A stretch of DNA of 64,000 nt. It comes from Xanthoparmelia taractica (lineage: Eukaryota > Ascomycota > Lecanoromycetes > Lecanorales > Parmeliaceae). The position numbers and the translations under genes were made by a program. Of the stretch, positions 34,995-45,752 are shown piece after piece. The DNA lies in contig JANQBS010000162.1 in the NCBI GenBank assembly GCA_033085395.1, forward strand, positions 28,347 to 92,346. Reading direction: 5' to 3'. The first letter of the stretch is position 1; each line of letters opens with the position of its first letter. The notes beneath the pieces are model-generated. The model saw only the letters and a list, made by a program, of their open reading frames with translations. It had not been told where the DNA came from and did no database searches.

Positions 34995-35169
34995 ATGAGA
35001 GTATGAGCTCTCAAAGGTTAAGAGCACATTGGTCGGGACAGTGAATATGACGTTGGAGATCCTGTCCTGACCGAGAATGATTTTGCAGTGGAGACGGTAT
35101 CCGACAAAGACCTAAGAAGTCAAAAACAATGTTTAGCAAGATAAGCAAACCGGGGACTCGAACAGTTGT

Positions 35170-35820
35170 TTAAGTATCTTCTTGCTGTCGATATTGCTGT
35201 CGGATGGCTCATGCAAGAGGTCTCTCGCGCCCTTTCTATCCCAGCTTCAGCACGAAGCTCCAATAAAAGCCAAATCCTCACTCACCACCTACAGAGGATC
35301 CAACCCCTTGTCCGATTTTTCGGAAAATGTGCCGTCAGTATTCACCAAAATAGTACTCTTCATAATCTTCTTTCTCAGCTGTTCCTTTTCCCTCCCTTCG
35401 GCTCCAATCTCTATAAAGAGGTTGGCGGCTCGTTGTATGCCACTATGGCCTCATGCTTGTCGTTTCTCTCTCACTTTCATCACTTTGTTGATCTGCTCAC
35501 TAGTTACCTTCAACTTTGCTTTGGAGTTCTTCTGCGCCCACATGATACGCGCCAGATTCTCTCAACTTGCAAGAACGGTTTGGTGTTCTCTTTCGAGCAC
35601 CGCTTTTGCTTTCTTCAGTGTCTCGAGCTCGAGCGTCTCGGCTTCTTCAAAAGACCCACGGAGCCGCAACATCGTAGACACGTCGGTTCGAGCGGATAAT
35701 ACCCCGGGGTGGTCTGGTGGAAGCAACTCTTCTCGAGCTTTCAAGACGGCGTTGTACAAGTCGCTGGCTTCTTCATATGCTGCAAAAGATGCCTTGGCCG
35801 AGTATCCGCGAGCTGTGTAA
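35170..35820 (-). pseudogene. Fragment of a kinesin-light-chain-type TPR gene
   Basis: The minus strand encodes AAYEEASDLYNAVLKAREEL, then LLPPDHPGVLSARTDVSTML and RGSFEEAETLELETLKKAKA. This is the 42-residue TPR rhythm seen in the two kinase-TPR proteins nearby (G..EEAE.L...... ..LG.EHP.TL.S). The frame is broken by TGA at 35564-35562; the same frame continues as ENLARIMWAQKNSKAKLKV before another stop. It is a relic, possibly of a third kinase-TPR or NB-ARC-TPR gene. Confidence 0.6.
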
Positions 35821-36359
35821 GTTGATTGGGAAGCGGAACTTGTGGAGCTAGAGTTATTTTAGGACTAGCGTGTATACTAGACCCTTGTAGGGCTGACTAG
35901 CGGCTTCGCTATGATTATGGCGTATGAGGAAGCCTTCGGCAGGCACATTTCCACCGTATCGTAGTGGATTTATAAGGATGCTCCAAACGACAGGACATCC
36001 TGGACTAGGTAAAAGTACGGTGGCCTCTTGTGATCACTTCTACGATAAAGATGGGGTCGGCGGAACTGCGTCTTCTGCCAAACAGCTGCATTCTTAGTTC
36101 TTTGACTCTCACTGCCTAATCGACCAAATGAACGCAGGGTTTCCACTGAACTCGTCCCCGCTTATGTCTCAACTTCGTCATGGAATCATTTCCTAAGTAG
36201 CTGCCCAGCTTCCGGGATTATATGTGCATACCTACCCGATGCCGCACGCCTCGTATTCTCATCTGAGGCTGTAAAACATCTCCCATTCCTGTCGTCGCTT
36301 GCACCCAGATCATAGAGCTCCGGCTGGTGAAACATCCGGAGTTTGCGAATCATAGGACT
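35821..36359. other. Intergenic, nothing recognised
   Basis: Promoter side of the first kinase-TPR gene. No other feature seen. Confidence 0.45.
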
Positions 36360-39300
36360 ATGGCAGAACTTCTAGCAGAGAATCCAAGGATGTTAACGTA
36401 CCATTACTCAAGGTCTGGATCGGACTTTGAATCGGCCATCCCGCAAAAACCACTGGATCGCTATGACTTGATTACTTTCCTAGGAGCCGCGCAGAAACTC
36501 CGGATCCAATTGCTGCCAATTACTTGGCAGCCGGCGCTCGATCGTATTGGCCAAGGTGCCACAGCTGAAATTCGAGAATCAATAGCCACCATAAATTTCA
36601 GTTTTGCTTTCAAACGTCCAGCCGTCCGTTCATCTTTTGACTTCGAAGATTTTGAACGTCGATTGCTACCTTGCTTAATCGATGAGATCTCTATATTAGG
36701 TCTTCCTCGAATCCGCAAACATCCCAATATTATCGACCTTGAAGGGATATGTTGGGAAATCATATCTGGTAAAGGCATGCGGATCTCTAGAGAAATTCCA
36801 GTGGACTTCACTATGGGAGACCAAGGGATTGTGCCAGTCCTTGTCTTCCAGAAATCTCAATATGGAGATCTGTATCATTTCATGATGGAAGGTGGGGGCA
36901 AGGAGCTCGGCTTCTCTGATAAAATCGACATTTGTATTGACGTTGCAAGTGCGATTGCGGAAATGCACTCGCAGGGTAGGCTTTCTATTGAAGCCCTCGA
37001 AATCCGATGCTAATAAAAATCAGGTATCATTCATGGTGACATAAAGCCTCAGAATGTGTTAGTCTTCGAGAAGAACACAAGTGGTTATACCGCTAAAGTG
37101 GCAGACTTTGGATACTCTACTCGATGGGCTGCGCCAAACGATTTTATACAAATGCCCAGATCTCGGCCTTGGGCAGCCCCTGAATGGCACCACCGTGGTT
37201 TTACGCCTGCGCAAGCAACGTTGATGGATACTTACTCTTTCGGCATGCTTGTTCTCTGGCTGACTAGCCATATTGACCAAACTCGCTCGGATCATTACTT
37301 CAAATTAGGTTCGGGGGCAGCTTCAAAAGCAGCAGGGCTTATTCCCCAAGTGATGGAGTTTACATCTCGAAACCAGAAGCTAGACTTAAATCCATTTTTC
37401 AATGTAACTCTTACACATGATACAGCAAATCGCTGCTCAGATTTCAGACATCTGCAAAAGCTTCTCAGCCCAGAGCGGTATTTTCACTGTCCCGAATTTC
37501 AAGGCTCAACTAAGGTTACCAGGATGGTGAGCGACGTCCAGATCGTCAAGACTACTGGCAGCTCAGGACTTGCCAGTACTGTGCGCGGCTCTTGCGTCGA
37601 GGATGCTGCATTGACTTTTAGCTTGGAGACTGCAAACTTTCAGGTACGCTTACGAACACGTCTGTAGAATTGGCGAAAGCTAGATTGACGTCGATGCAGG
37701 TGATACCTTCAATGTGGGACCTTTACCAAGCCGATTACCGTGTACGCATATATATAGCTGGCTTTTTCTTGAGAAAATTGACCGCTTGGGAAGAGGGTCA
37801 AGTTTCCAACTCCGTGGTACAAAACACGCTACTCCAGTGCGCCATCTGCTATGAGGTCGGTTTCGGCATTGCAAGAAATCCAAAGAGATCGCAGGAACTC
37901 TTAAAAAGATGCAGAGATGACGACCGGGTGAACTTCCTTCGCGAGCTCGAAACAGCGAAACGCAATGAATATGACTGGACTATTTTCAGATTCGATGAGA
38001 GATCCAATTATCAAAAAATGAACCTGGCCCCCACAGGCGACAACACCCCCAGACAAAATCTTTATCATGCCTATATCGAGCATGAGGATCTACAAGTCGT
38101 CGAGCGAGAGTATCGGAAGGAAATCACAGATACTGAGATCGGGCTGGGGCCTGGTCATCGGTTCGTCCTCGAATTGAAAACGCAGCTGATAGAAATACTA
38201 CTCCAATGCGGACGGCACAAAGAGGCAGAAAAAGTGCAAGCGCAGGTCAAAAAGATACTAGCAAAGGTATCAGGCCATGATCAGTCACGGGCTGTGGCCG
38301 CCAAAGGTAATCTAGCCCTGCTTACATCATTAATGATGGGCCGAGAACGGCCAAACATGTCTTTGTTTTGTTTGCAGGCGAGTTCAGTAGCGTCCGAGGA
38401 TTTTGGCCATCGTGCTACTGTTGATGCTCTATATGCACTAGCATCAATCGCCGCGGACCAAGCGCTACCGAAGGAGGCCGAAGTTCCGTTCTTGGGAATG
38501 CTCGAGATAAGCTCAAAGGTGCTTGGCAAGGAGCACCCTGGCACCTTGGATCATACGTCGAAATTGTTGTGGACGCTTGGTGAGCGAGGAAATGATGAAA
38601 AAGCGTTGGATATCCTCAGGCGGGTGAGAGAGACATGTAAGACGGTATTAGAACACAGAGGCCCAGTGGGGCATCTCAGACCGTCGTATCTTGTGTGGAC
38701 GCTGGTGTTGCAGCAACGGTGGACCAAAGCCGAGACGCTGCAAAAAGAGATGGTGCATCTAAACCTCAAGGTTTTGGGTCGAGATAATGCCAATACGCTG
38801 AGCTCCATGGGTCAGCTAGCGGTGATATTTCTTGAGCAAGGAAGACTACAGAAATCGAAGGTCCTATATCTCCAGGTAGTCGAGCTAAGCGAGAAGATCC
38901 TAGGCAAAGAGCACCCCAAAACCCTTGAATTCATGGGCCACCTGGCGACGGTATATCAACAGCAGCAGTACCGCCTATGCTCTCTGGAGAAAATAGTCGG
39001 AAAACGACAACCGAGCGAAAAAGTCGAAAGATTGCATGGGCAGATTGTGGACTTGAGTGCGAAGTTATTGGGTGCCGAGCATCCATTAACATTAATTCGT
39101 AGGGCCTGGTGGTCATGGATCTTGTACCACCAAAAACGACTCGAGGAATCCGAAAGGTTGGAGAGACAAATCATGGAGACCCGGGTGAGAATTCTGGGCG
39201 AAAAGCATCCGGATACTTTGGGTAGCATGATTGAGTTGGCATACACGATTCGAAAGCAAGGACGGTGGAAGGAGGCCGGAGCACTGATGAGCACGGGGAC

Positions 39301-39367
39301 CAAGACGAAGCCATTCATATTTAGAATCAGTCAGCAGATTCAGCTCTTCTTACGCCTATTCAACTAG
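36360..39367 (+). CDS. Protein kinase fused to TPR repeats (paralogue A)
   Basis: Exons 36360-36975, 37024-37643 and 37700-39367 join in phase through 48-nt and 56-nt GT-AG introns to 967 residues. The start at 36360 was chosen because it aligns with the start of paralogue B. The kinase domain (about 60-330) has the loop IGQGATAE (64-70), the ATP lysine in FAFKRP (K85), the catalytic loop HGDIKPQN (209-216, Gly in place of the HRD Arg), DFGYS (233-237) and APE (257-259). All residues needed for catalysis appear present. A linker (WDLYQADYRVRIYIAGFFLR) leads to kinesin-light-chain-type TPRs from about residue 500 (for example LGKEHPGTLDHTSKLLWTLG and LGRDNANTLSSMGQLAVIFL). No NB-ARC or NACHT domain is present. 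It faces paralogue B tail to tail. Such proteins are probably sensors or scaffolds in which the TPRs bind a ligand or partner, but this is inference. Confidence 0.86.
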
Positions 39368-39561
39368 AAGATGGTTAGCGTTCTAAAGCCCATTGTACAA
39401 AAGGTTGACATTCAACGGTCTTGATAGGAATAGTGTCGTTTCATTCGTCACCATTCAGGGCCACTACGGTGGACAGCGTTCTCCCATAATCAGGGCAAGA
39501 TTCGACCAACTGGGGTATGATCCAGTCATTTGCTCAACAACTTGAGATTCATACCCTTGGG

Positions 39562-39758
39562 GGATATGATTCATTCATTATGCCAGCGGCTGAGGACCGC
39601 TGGGGGTATAATCTAGTCACTATACATCCAATCCACAGCTACAATGGGTTGATGGCCGCATGCCTCCAATGGCTACATCATATTGATTATAGGATAGAGA
39701 ATTAGATCATACCCCAGAGGTCCTCAGCAGCTGGCATAATGACTGGATCCTACCTACC
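39562..39758. repeat. Imperfect fold-back (inverted repeat), MITE-like
   Basis: The block 39575-39616 and the reverse complement of 39703-39742 share a core of about 40 bases (TCATTATGCCAGC, GCTGAGGACC, CTGGGG and GTATRATCTA in the same order). Similarity fades outside the core but can be followed for roughly 70 bases per arm. A further partial copy of one arm (TGGGGTATGATCCAGTCATT) lies just upstream at 39511-39531. Confidence 0.65.
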
Positions 39759-40366
39759 CCTTAAGAGTAAGAATCAGTCCATGGGGTAATAAATGGGTTA
39801 TTTGCCCCAGATTGTTTTGGAAAGATAGACGAGGGCCAGCTTGTTCATTGAGCCGGTAAAGGCTGCGGGACCCATTTCAGGGGGGTTTTCCGCTGCATCC
39901 CTCGCAATGGCCCCATACTGCTTCCCGTTTGCTCCTTTTGCTGCTTACCCGTTACTCCTTCACTGTGTGCCACCTTACTCCCTCGATGCTGACTTTGAAA
40001 TGGGCCCTGCCCCCTTTTGTTAGGACGGAAAAGGCAATCGCCGATCCTACGGTTGGGGTTGTATTTGATACATCTGTATGTATCTCTACTCCAGACTTAG
40101 GACTTTCCGCTGACTAAGTGTCACCATGAACGATAGCTCGATGTATCAAAGGCTTCTTCGCCGGATTGTCATCGTCGGCGGGTTCGGTCCGGTTCCAAGG
40201 ATCTTAAGATGTGTACGGAGAAGCCAAAGACATACAACAAAACACAGCTGCCAAATAAATCCCTCAACCATGCCTCTCACCAATCACAGCTCTCTCCCCA
40301 ACCAAACTCCTAACTTCCCCTAACCCTTTCCTCATCAAGCCCTCCCAACTTCCGTACAGTCAACAT
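39759..40366. other. Intergenic, nothing recognised
   Basis: Short open frames only. A low-complexity C-rich stretch starts near 40250. Confidence 0.45.
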
Positions 40367-40632
40367 CTATAATCGCAGCCAACCTGCCCACATCAGCACA
40401 GCACCGCCCAAGCACCCCTTCCCACTACCCACTCACCCCCCCTCTTCTTGCCGAGAACCGGCACCACGGTCTCACGCCTGCTCTGCCCCTCGCACGCTGT
40501 ATGCTCCGGAAATTCACGCACGTCCGCGACCCTTACGACATGCTTCTGCGCTGCCGCGGCCGATAGCAACACTCTGGCAGGCCGGGCGACCGTGGAAGGG
40601 ACCGAGGAATGAGCGTGGAGGGCCTGGCGCAT
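40367..40632 (-). CDS. Possible small protein (70 aa) with a mitochondrial-type N-terminus
   Basis: From the ATG at 40632 a frame rich in Ala, Arg and Ser (MRQALHAHSSVPSTVARPAR) runs to 40437. A well-formed 53-nt intron (GTGAGT...CTGATG...GGCAG, 40436-40384) leads to a five-codon last exon ending at 40367. The N-terminus looks like a mitochondrial targeting sequence (basic, no acidic residues for the first 35 positions). I do not recognise the protein. The canonical splice signals are the main support; it may be a chance frame in G+C-rich DNA. Confidence 0.33.
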
Positions 40633-41405
40633 GGTCAAGCGCGTAGAAGTCGATCGATCCAGTTGACGTAGCAGAATGGCGCCGGGAGAGATATATGAAA
40701 GTGTCAGAGAAGGAGGGAGGTGTTGGCTAGGTTCCCTAGATGTGAGAGATTCGATCAGCTTCTTTTGCGCAGGGGAATGAGGTGCTGAGTGCCAAACGAG
40801 AACGACTTATCAGACCTGGTCAGGTGTGGGAAGGCGGTGTTAGCGAAAAAGGGGGTTTCGGGGTGGATGGGTTGGGTTGGTATCCAGTTCCGCTGGTCGA
40901 CGAAGAGAGCGCAGGCAGAGGTGTGGAGCTGGGTGTACATTCTGTGGCTTTGAAACCCCCGGGGTGAAGTTGGAAGAGTCAGCGTGGACCTGTGGGTAAG
41001 GGGGTGTAGTGGGGATTTGGGCATGGGAGGTTTACCATACCATGGTCAGGAACCTCGTCCAATCTTCGTATTGATTATCACTTCCTGTCGGTTGGCGATG
41101 TGGCAACATACTGGCTATAATTGGGCACTAGTGGCCCAGCGAGAAATGCCCAGAAGCCAAGCAAGCAGATTCGTGTAGCCATTGGTAACTGTAAGAGAAG
41201 GTTCGTGTCCGTCGCATTGCTTCACTATACCCCGTTCTGGCCTCTTCCATGGCCCTAGAAGAAAAAGGCTATCCTAGCAAACGCTACGGTCTGCATGCAG
41301 CTGATCAAGTGGCTATCCAGTAAATAGCCAAGAGTTTCCAAGTCAAATTCTACGTAACAAACCAGCCCCACTTGAGACAAGAATTAGTACACAAGAATCC
41401 CATTG

Positions 41406-41441
<36 letters not shown>

Positions 41442-41668
41442 AGATACCGGTGAAAGGCTAGGGGGAAGGTTCGTGAGCATGCGCATCCGGTGGCCGATCT
41501 TTCAGCAGGGCGGAAGCCGCTACCTCTGGCTTCACCGGTCCAAAGAGTGAAATTGAAGGCATTTCGAATGTTCTTAGTCGTTTGTTATTATCTGAAAGAA
41601 ACAAAGATCGCTCTCAAAGACGCGTCCTGCGGCCCGTTTCAAGTGTCTTATGAGTTGAAGATGAGATG
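40633..41668. other. Intergenic with a (CT)n tract
   Basis: No supportable gene. It includes the 3' flank of paralogue B and the CT microsatellite listed separately. Confidence 0.45.
41408..41438. repeat. (CT)n microsatellite, about 15 units
   Basis: A pure CT/TC run follows CATTGCTCTA, about 230 bases past the stop codon of the kinase-TPR gene on the minus strand. Confidence 0.95.
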
Positions 41669-44600
41669 TCAATACGTCCAGTCGACCCCATATTCGATCA
41701 GTAAATCTCTGATTTGTCGTGCCTTTTGGTCGAAAGGTCGCCATGTTTTGTCGGAATTGATACGAGAGAGCTGTTTTTCGTATGAGTCCAACTTTTCTCT
41801 TCTCCGCGAGGATGATTTTTGTATTCCTGAATGGGTTTTGGATTTCGCGGCCCGGTCAACACGTTGCGTAGATTCTATAGCCACCTGAGAGATCTCTGTA
41901 AGACTTTCCTGTACGAAGGTACTGGTGTCATTTGAACTAGGGAACGGTCTCGCCTTTTCATCATCTCCTGCCTGTGGGTATTGGTTGGCTTCGGAAACCC
42001 ATTTATCCAAAATTTGTTTGCGGCCTATGGTGTCAGGATGGTCCAAGCCTGAGGCTGTCTCGGAAAGGCCAACGACTTTCGACATCAGGGCAAAGGCTTC
42101 TTGGTGTCTTTCCTGCCCGTGCCATATCTCTGCTAGATCGCGCATGGATCTGATTGTTTTCGGATGACTCTCGCCTGACAGCTCCTTTTTCTTATCCACT
42201 ACTGATATCGCGAGTCGTTCCGCTTCGTCCCATCGTTCTTGTCCCTTATAGACTTTCACAAGATTCCGCATGCCAGCTAATGTAGATGGATTGTCCGGGC
42301 CCAGGCTTATCTGTCTCGATTTCACGACATGCAAAGCCAATTCTTCTGCATTTTCCCACTGTCCTTGCCTCATGTATGTTAATGATAATTTTCCCATGCT
42401 GTTCAAAGTAATAATATTTTCTCGGCCGAATTCCTTTATGTTGGCCTCCATGATTTGCTCTTGCAACTTTGCGGCCTCGCTCAGTCGTCCTTGACTTGAG
42501 TAAGTTGAAGCCAAGTGGCTCAGAACCAGCAATCTCCCTGACTCATTCTTTTCTATCTTTGAACTCAGTTCGATCGTTTGCAACTGAATCTCTTCTGCAT
42601 CTTTCCATCGCCCTTGGCTAGTATAGATTGACCCCAAACGAAGCATGTCCGTCACTGTGGAAGGATGCTCCAGGTTTTTCCTTTTCCTTATCCCTACAAC
42701 TTCCGTGGCTATCTCCTCCGCCTCCTTCCATTGTCCTTGCTGCTGGTACATATGTGCGAGAGCCATCAATGTAGTCAAAATCAGGGGATGGTGCCTCCCC
42801 AGTATACCCTCTTTTGTTCTCAACGTTTGTAGAAGATACTCTATCCTCTGTCCCCGATGTTCCCCCCAATCTGCCTCCGATCCGACAGGTAACAACGTTG
42901 AAGTCGTTGGCAAAATTAGATCAGTACCAGATCGCTCACGCTGCCTGAAATTAGTCGAAGAGTTTGCCGGATCTTTGATTCGTGAGTGTTACCTGCAATG
43001 TCTCTGTCTCCCACCTTTTCCAGAAATCTTGTTCTATTCTAAAAGAGGCGAGAAATTCCGAGCTTTTCTTTGTGTCTGGATTTCCTGAGCCTAATGCATT
43101 CATCCTGATTTCTAACACTTGCTTTCCTAGTCTTTCAGCCTTTTCCAATTTCCCTTGATCCCGGAACAGTGCCGCTAGATTGCTCATGCTGGTCATAGTC
43201 ACCGCAGCATCCAATCCCACTTCTGAAAGACTTGCGGTCACTGCTTGCGTCTGCAACAACTCGGCCTCCTTCCACTTCTTTTGTTTCGCATAAATCAATG
43301 CTAGGCTACTCCTGATACTCAATGTATCTGAGTGTCTTTCCCCTAGTGTTTCTGAACTTTGCCGTAAACTCTCTGTCTCCAATTTCTGAGCCTCTTCCCA
43401 TTTTTTTTGCGCAATCAAGACTGTGGTCAGCGTTGACTTCAAGAATCCACTGATTTGGTGATTGACCCCCACAATGCTTTCAACGTCAGCAAGTTCTGTT
43501 CTGAGTCGTGATGCAGCTTGGTCCAAATTTCCTTTCTCAAGATAGTAATCATGGCCTATCGTGGATCTTCTAAGGGTATGACCTCGATATGCAGATATGT
43601 TGTAAATACCATGCCGAGGAGGTGGTTTTGATCTGCCATATCGCACCCGATTGATTTCATAAGTGAGATCTCCCTGAGACCTTGCGGCTTGCTCTAGGAG
43701 AGCTGAGGCTTGGTTGTTATCCTTGTTTACGCCGAATCCGAGCGTGTAGCAGAATGAGAGCTCAAAAGCTGCTCGCCGTGAAGTAAGCGCAGGCGCAGAA
43801 AGTTCGACGACTCTATTTCCTAGGCATGCGGCGATGTAGGTACGGACCCTATAATCAGATCGGTAAAGGGGATATATTGACGAAGATACCTGACTTCAAT
43901 TAGCTTACATTTGTATTTGAGAAATTGTAGTTTACTCATACCCGAAAGTCTTTGAGAAATATCTGCGGATCACTTCCAATCATCTCGATGGTGTGCGAAT
44001 TTGGAATTCTGACCGTCGTAAACCTTTCATCCTCTTCTAATATGAGCCAACGCCTTACCTATCTGTTGCAAGAAGACACATTAGTTGGCCGAGATTTGAG
44101 CATCGTTCGGCTGGGTCAATGGCCAAGGACAAATCAAAGAGCTGGTGAAGGTTGCTCCTTATATCATCATCCGTAACATTCGTTTCGTCAACCAATTGAC
44201 GCGCAAGAGTTAATGTTTCCTCTCCCGATTCCAAATCTTTGTAGAAATTACGACGTACGGTCTCTCCACCATGGTAGAACAAAAGCCACAAGCAGAGCAG
44301 ACCAAAAGAGTAAACGTCCATCCTAATGGCACTCGCACTATGCATTGGACGGTGATGCCACTCTGGAGCGGTCCAATGTGGAGTTCGGGGCATAAGTACC
44401 GCATCGTCAGTACCGCCAAACCATGTGGAATATCCAAAATCTGCCACTCTGGCAGTATACTGTTTTGAATCATTCTCAAATACCAGAACATTTGCAGGTT
44501 TAATGTCTCCATGGATGATTCCTGTCTTGGAATCAGTCATAGTGTTGAGACCATAATACATTACTCGATGGCTCACCGTTCATATGTAAATGTGAGACTG

Positions 44601-45147
44601 CCGTAGCAATTTCAGCACATAGGCGAAGTCTATTCCTCAGATCCAAGCTTGTCCCCGCACCATGCTCCATGAACGTCTTGAGATCCCCATGTTGAGTCTT
44701 TTCAAACACGAAAACGGGCCATACTCTCTCGCTCTCAGGCTCAATGTCCCAGCATATGCCCTCGAGCCGATTGATATTTCCATTAGCACGAACGGATCTA
44801 TGGCCCAATACCGATATTTCAGCAATTAGCGTCTTGAATATTGTAGTGTGCTGCGCCTCGGAAAGAGCTGAATCGACAGGCGACAGACGTTTGAATGCAA
44901 AGGCTGTTTCCAAGTTGACTGACGATTGGTTTATTTCTGCTGTACCTCCCTGGCCGATACTGGCTTGTTCTGCATCCCATGTGATTGGAAGGAAATCGAT
45001 GTTGAGGCTTTGGGCGATCCCGAGAAAGGTGAGAAGATCGTAGGGTGTGTTCGTTGCTGCTGCTGATGCTAAAGTGGCACTTACGAAGAAGTTCCCCGAG
45101 GTTGTAAAAGATATCAGTCTACTATCTATATGGCTGTTTGCTGACAT
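41669..45147 (-). CDS. Protein kinase fused to TPR repeats (paralogue B)
   Basis: Five exons (45147-44577, 44521-44059, 44008-43942, 43889-42993, 42940-41669) join in phase through four GT-AG introns of 50-55 nt to 1089 residues. The kinase domain parallels paralogue A. It has IGQGGTAE, the lysine in FAFKRL (K86), HGDIKPAN (194-201), DFGYS (D218) and TAPEWHHR. The linker SSSIYPLYRSDYRVRTYIAA matches A. At least ten TPR-like units follow (for example LGERHSDTLSIRSSLALIYA and LGPDNPSTLAGMRNLVKVYK). The TPRs extend further than in A, and the C-terminal 100 residues are charged, with KSSSRRREKLDSYEK. The intron model avoids an apparent stop after LLATDR. The convergent arrangement with A suggests an inverted duplication of an ancestral gene. 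Catalytic residues look intact. Confidence 0.86.
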
Positions 45148-45752
45148 GGTGCACAGATTTTACGTAGACCGAGTTGTCGGCTAGCTTCAATCTCTGTTGG
45201 AAATCAGCATCTCAGCCCTGTTATGCTTGGCATGTACTAGAAGTAGCACTCCACTCTTTAGATGATTCAATCAAGCCGTCATCAAATTCCAACAATCTCA
45301 CTCCCTTCAAGCCCATGACTAATCTTCCCTGTACGAGGAGTACAGTTGGCCCGCTGTACTAGCCAAAAGAACCCCGCACACCACCTACAAGTACCACAAA
45401 ATGTTCCCTTTACTAACCACTTGTTGTCACTTTAAAAGAAGAGGAAGAAAGTCACTACAAGGTAGTCCATAATACAGAAGTAGAAGACTAACGGCGATAA
45501 ACTAAGAAAGAGAAGCTAATGCGATTGGGTGAAAAGGTGCATATAAGTCAGCTAACGAATCAGATATCAACATCAATAACTGCTATGACCGCAACCACAT
45601 CCACAAATAATTAGCCTCTCTCTTTGCCAAAACTGTTGGAATATATGGAGGATTGATTGATTGACTATCTAGAATGGTGTGACGACCAAATATGTAGCCA
45701 TGCTAAGACGCTAAATCACGTGGCCATTTGCTAGGTGTTGAGAGGTGGTGCA
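45148..45752. other. Intergenic, nothing recognised
   Basis: Promoter of kinase-TPR B and the 3' flank of the CorA-like gene. No open frame of interest. Confidence 0.5.

Noticed and set aside
22844..35000. Amidase, GMC oxidoreductase, methyltransferase and esterase as parts of the trichothecene cluster
   Set aside because: They lie over 20 kb from the Tri5 gene with STAND genes between, two are broken, and none matches a known TRI enzyme type by sequence.
34554..35027. Minus-strand frames of 90-157 codons opposite the esterase gene
   Set aside because: No motif, and the plus strand carries a complete catalytic triad in a well-spliced gene.
35140..35165. Sequence like a tRNA B box (GTTCGAGTCCCC on the minus strand)
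   Set aside because: No A box, anticodon arm or acceptor stem could be formed with the adjacent sequence, so it is not a tRNA.
44055..44060. Apparent stop after LLATDR in kinase-TPR paralogue B
   Set aside because: A 50-nt GT-AG intron (44058-44009) removes it in phase and restores the linker shared with paralogue A; not a real disruption.
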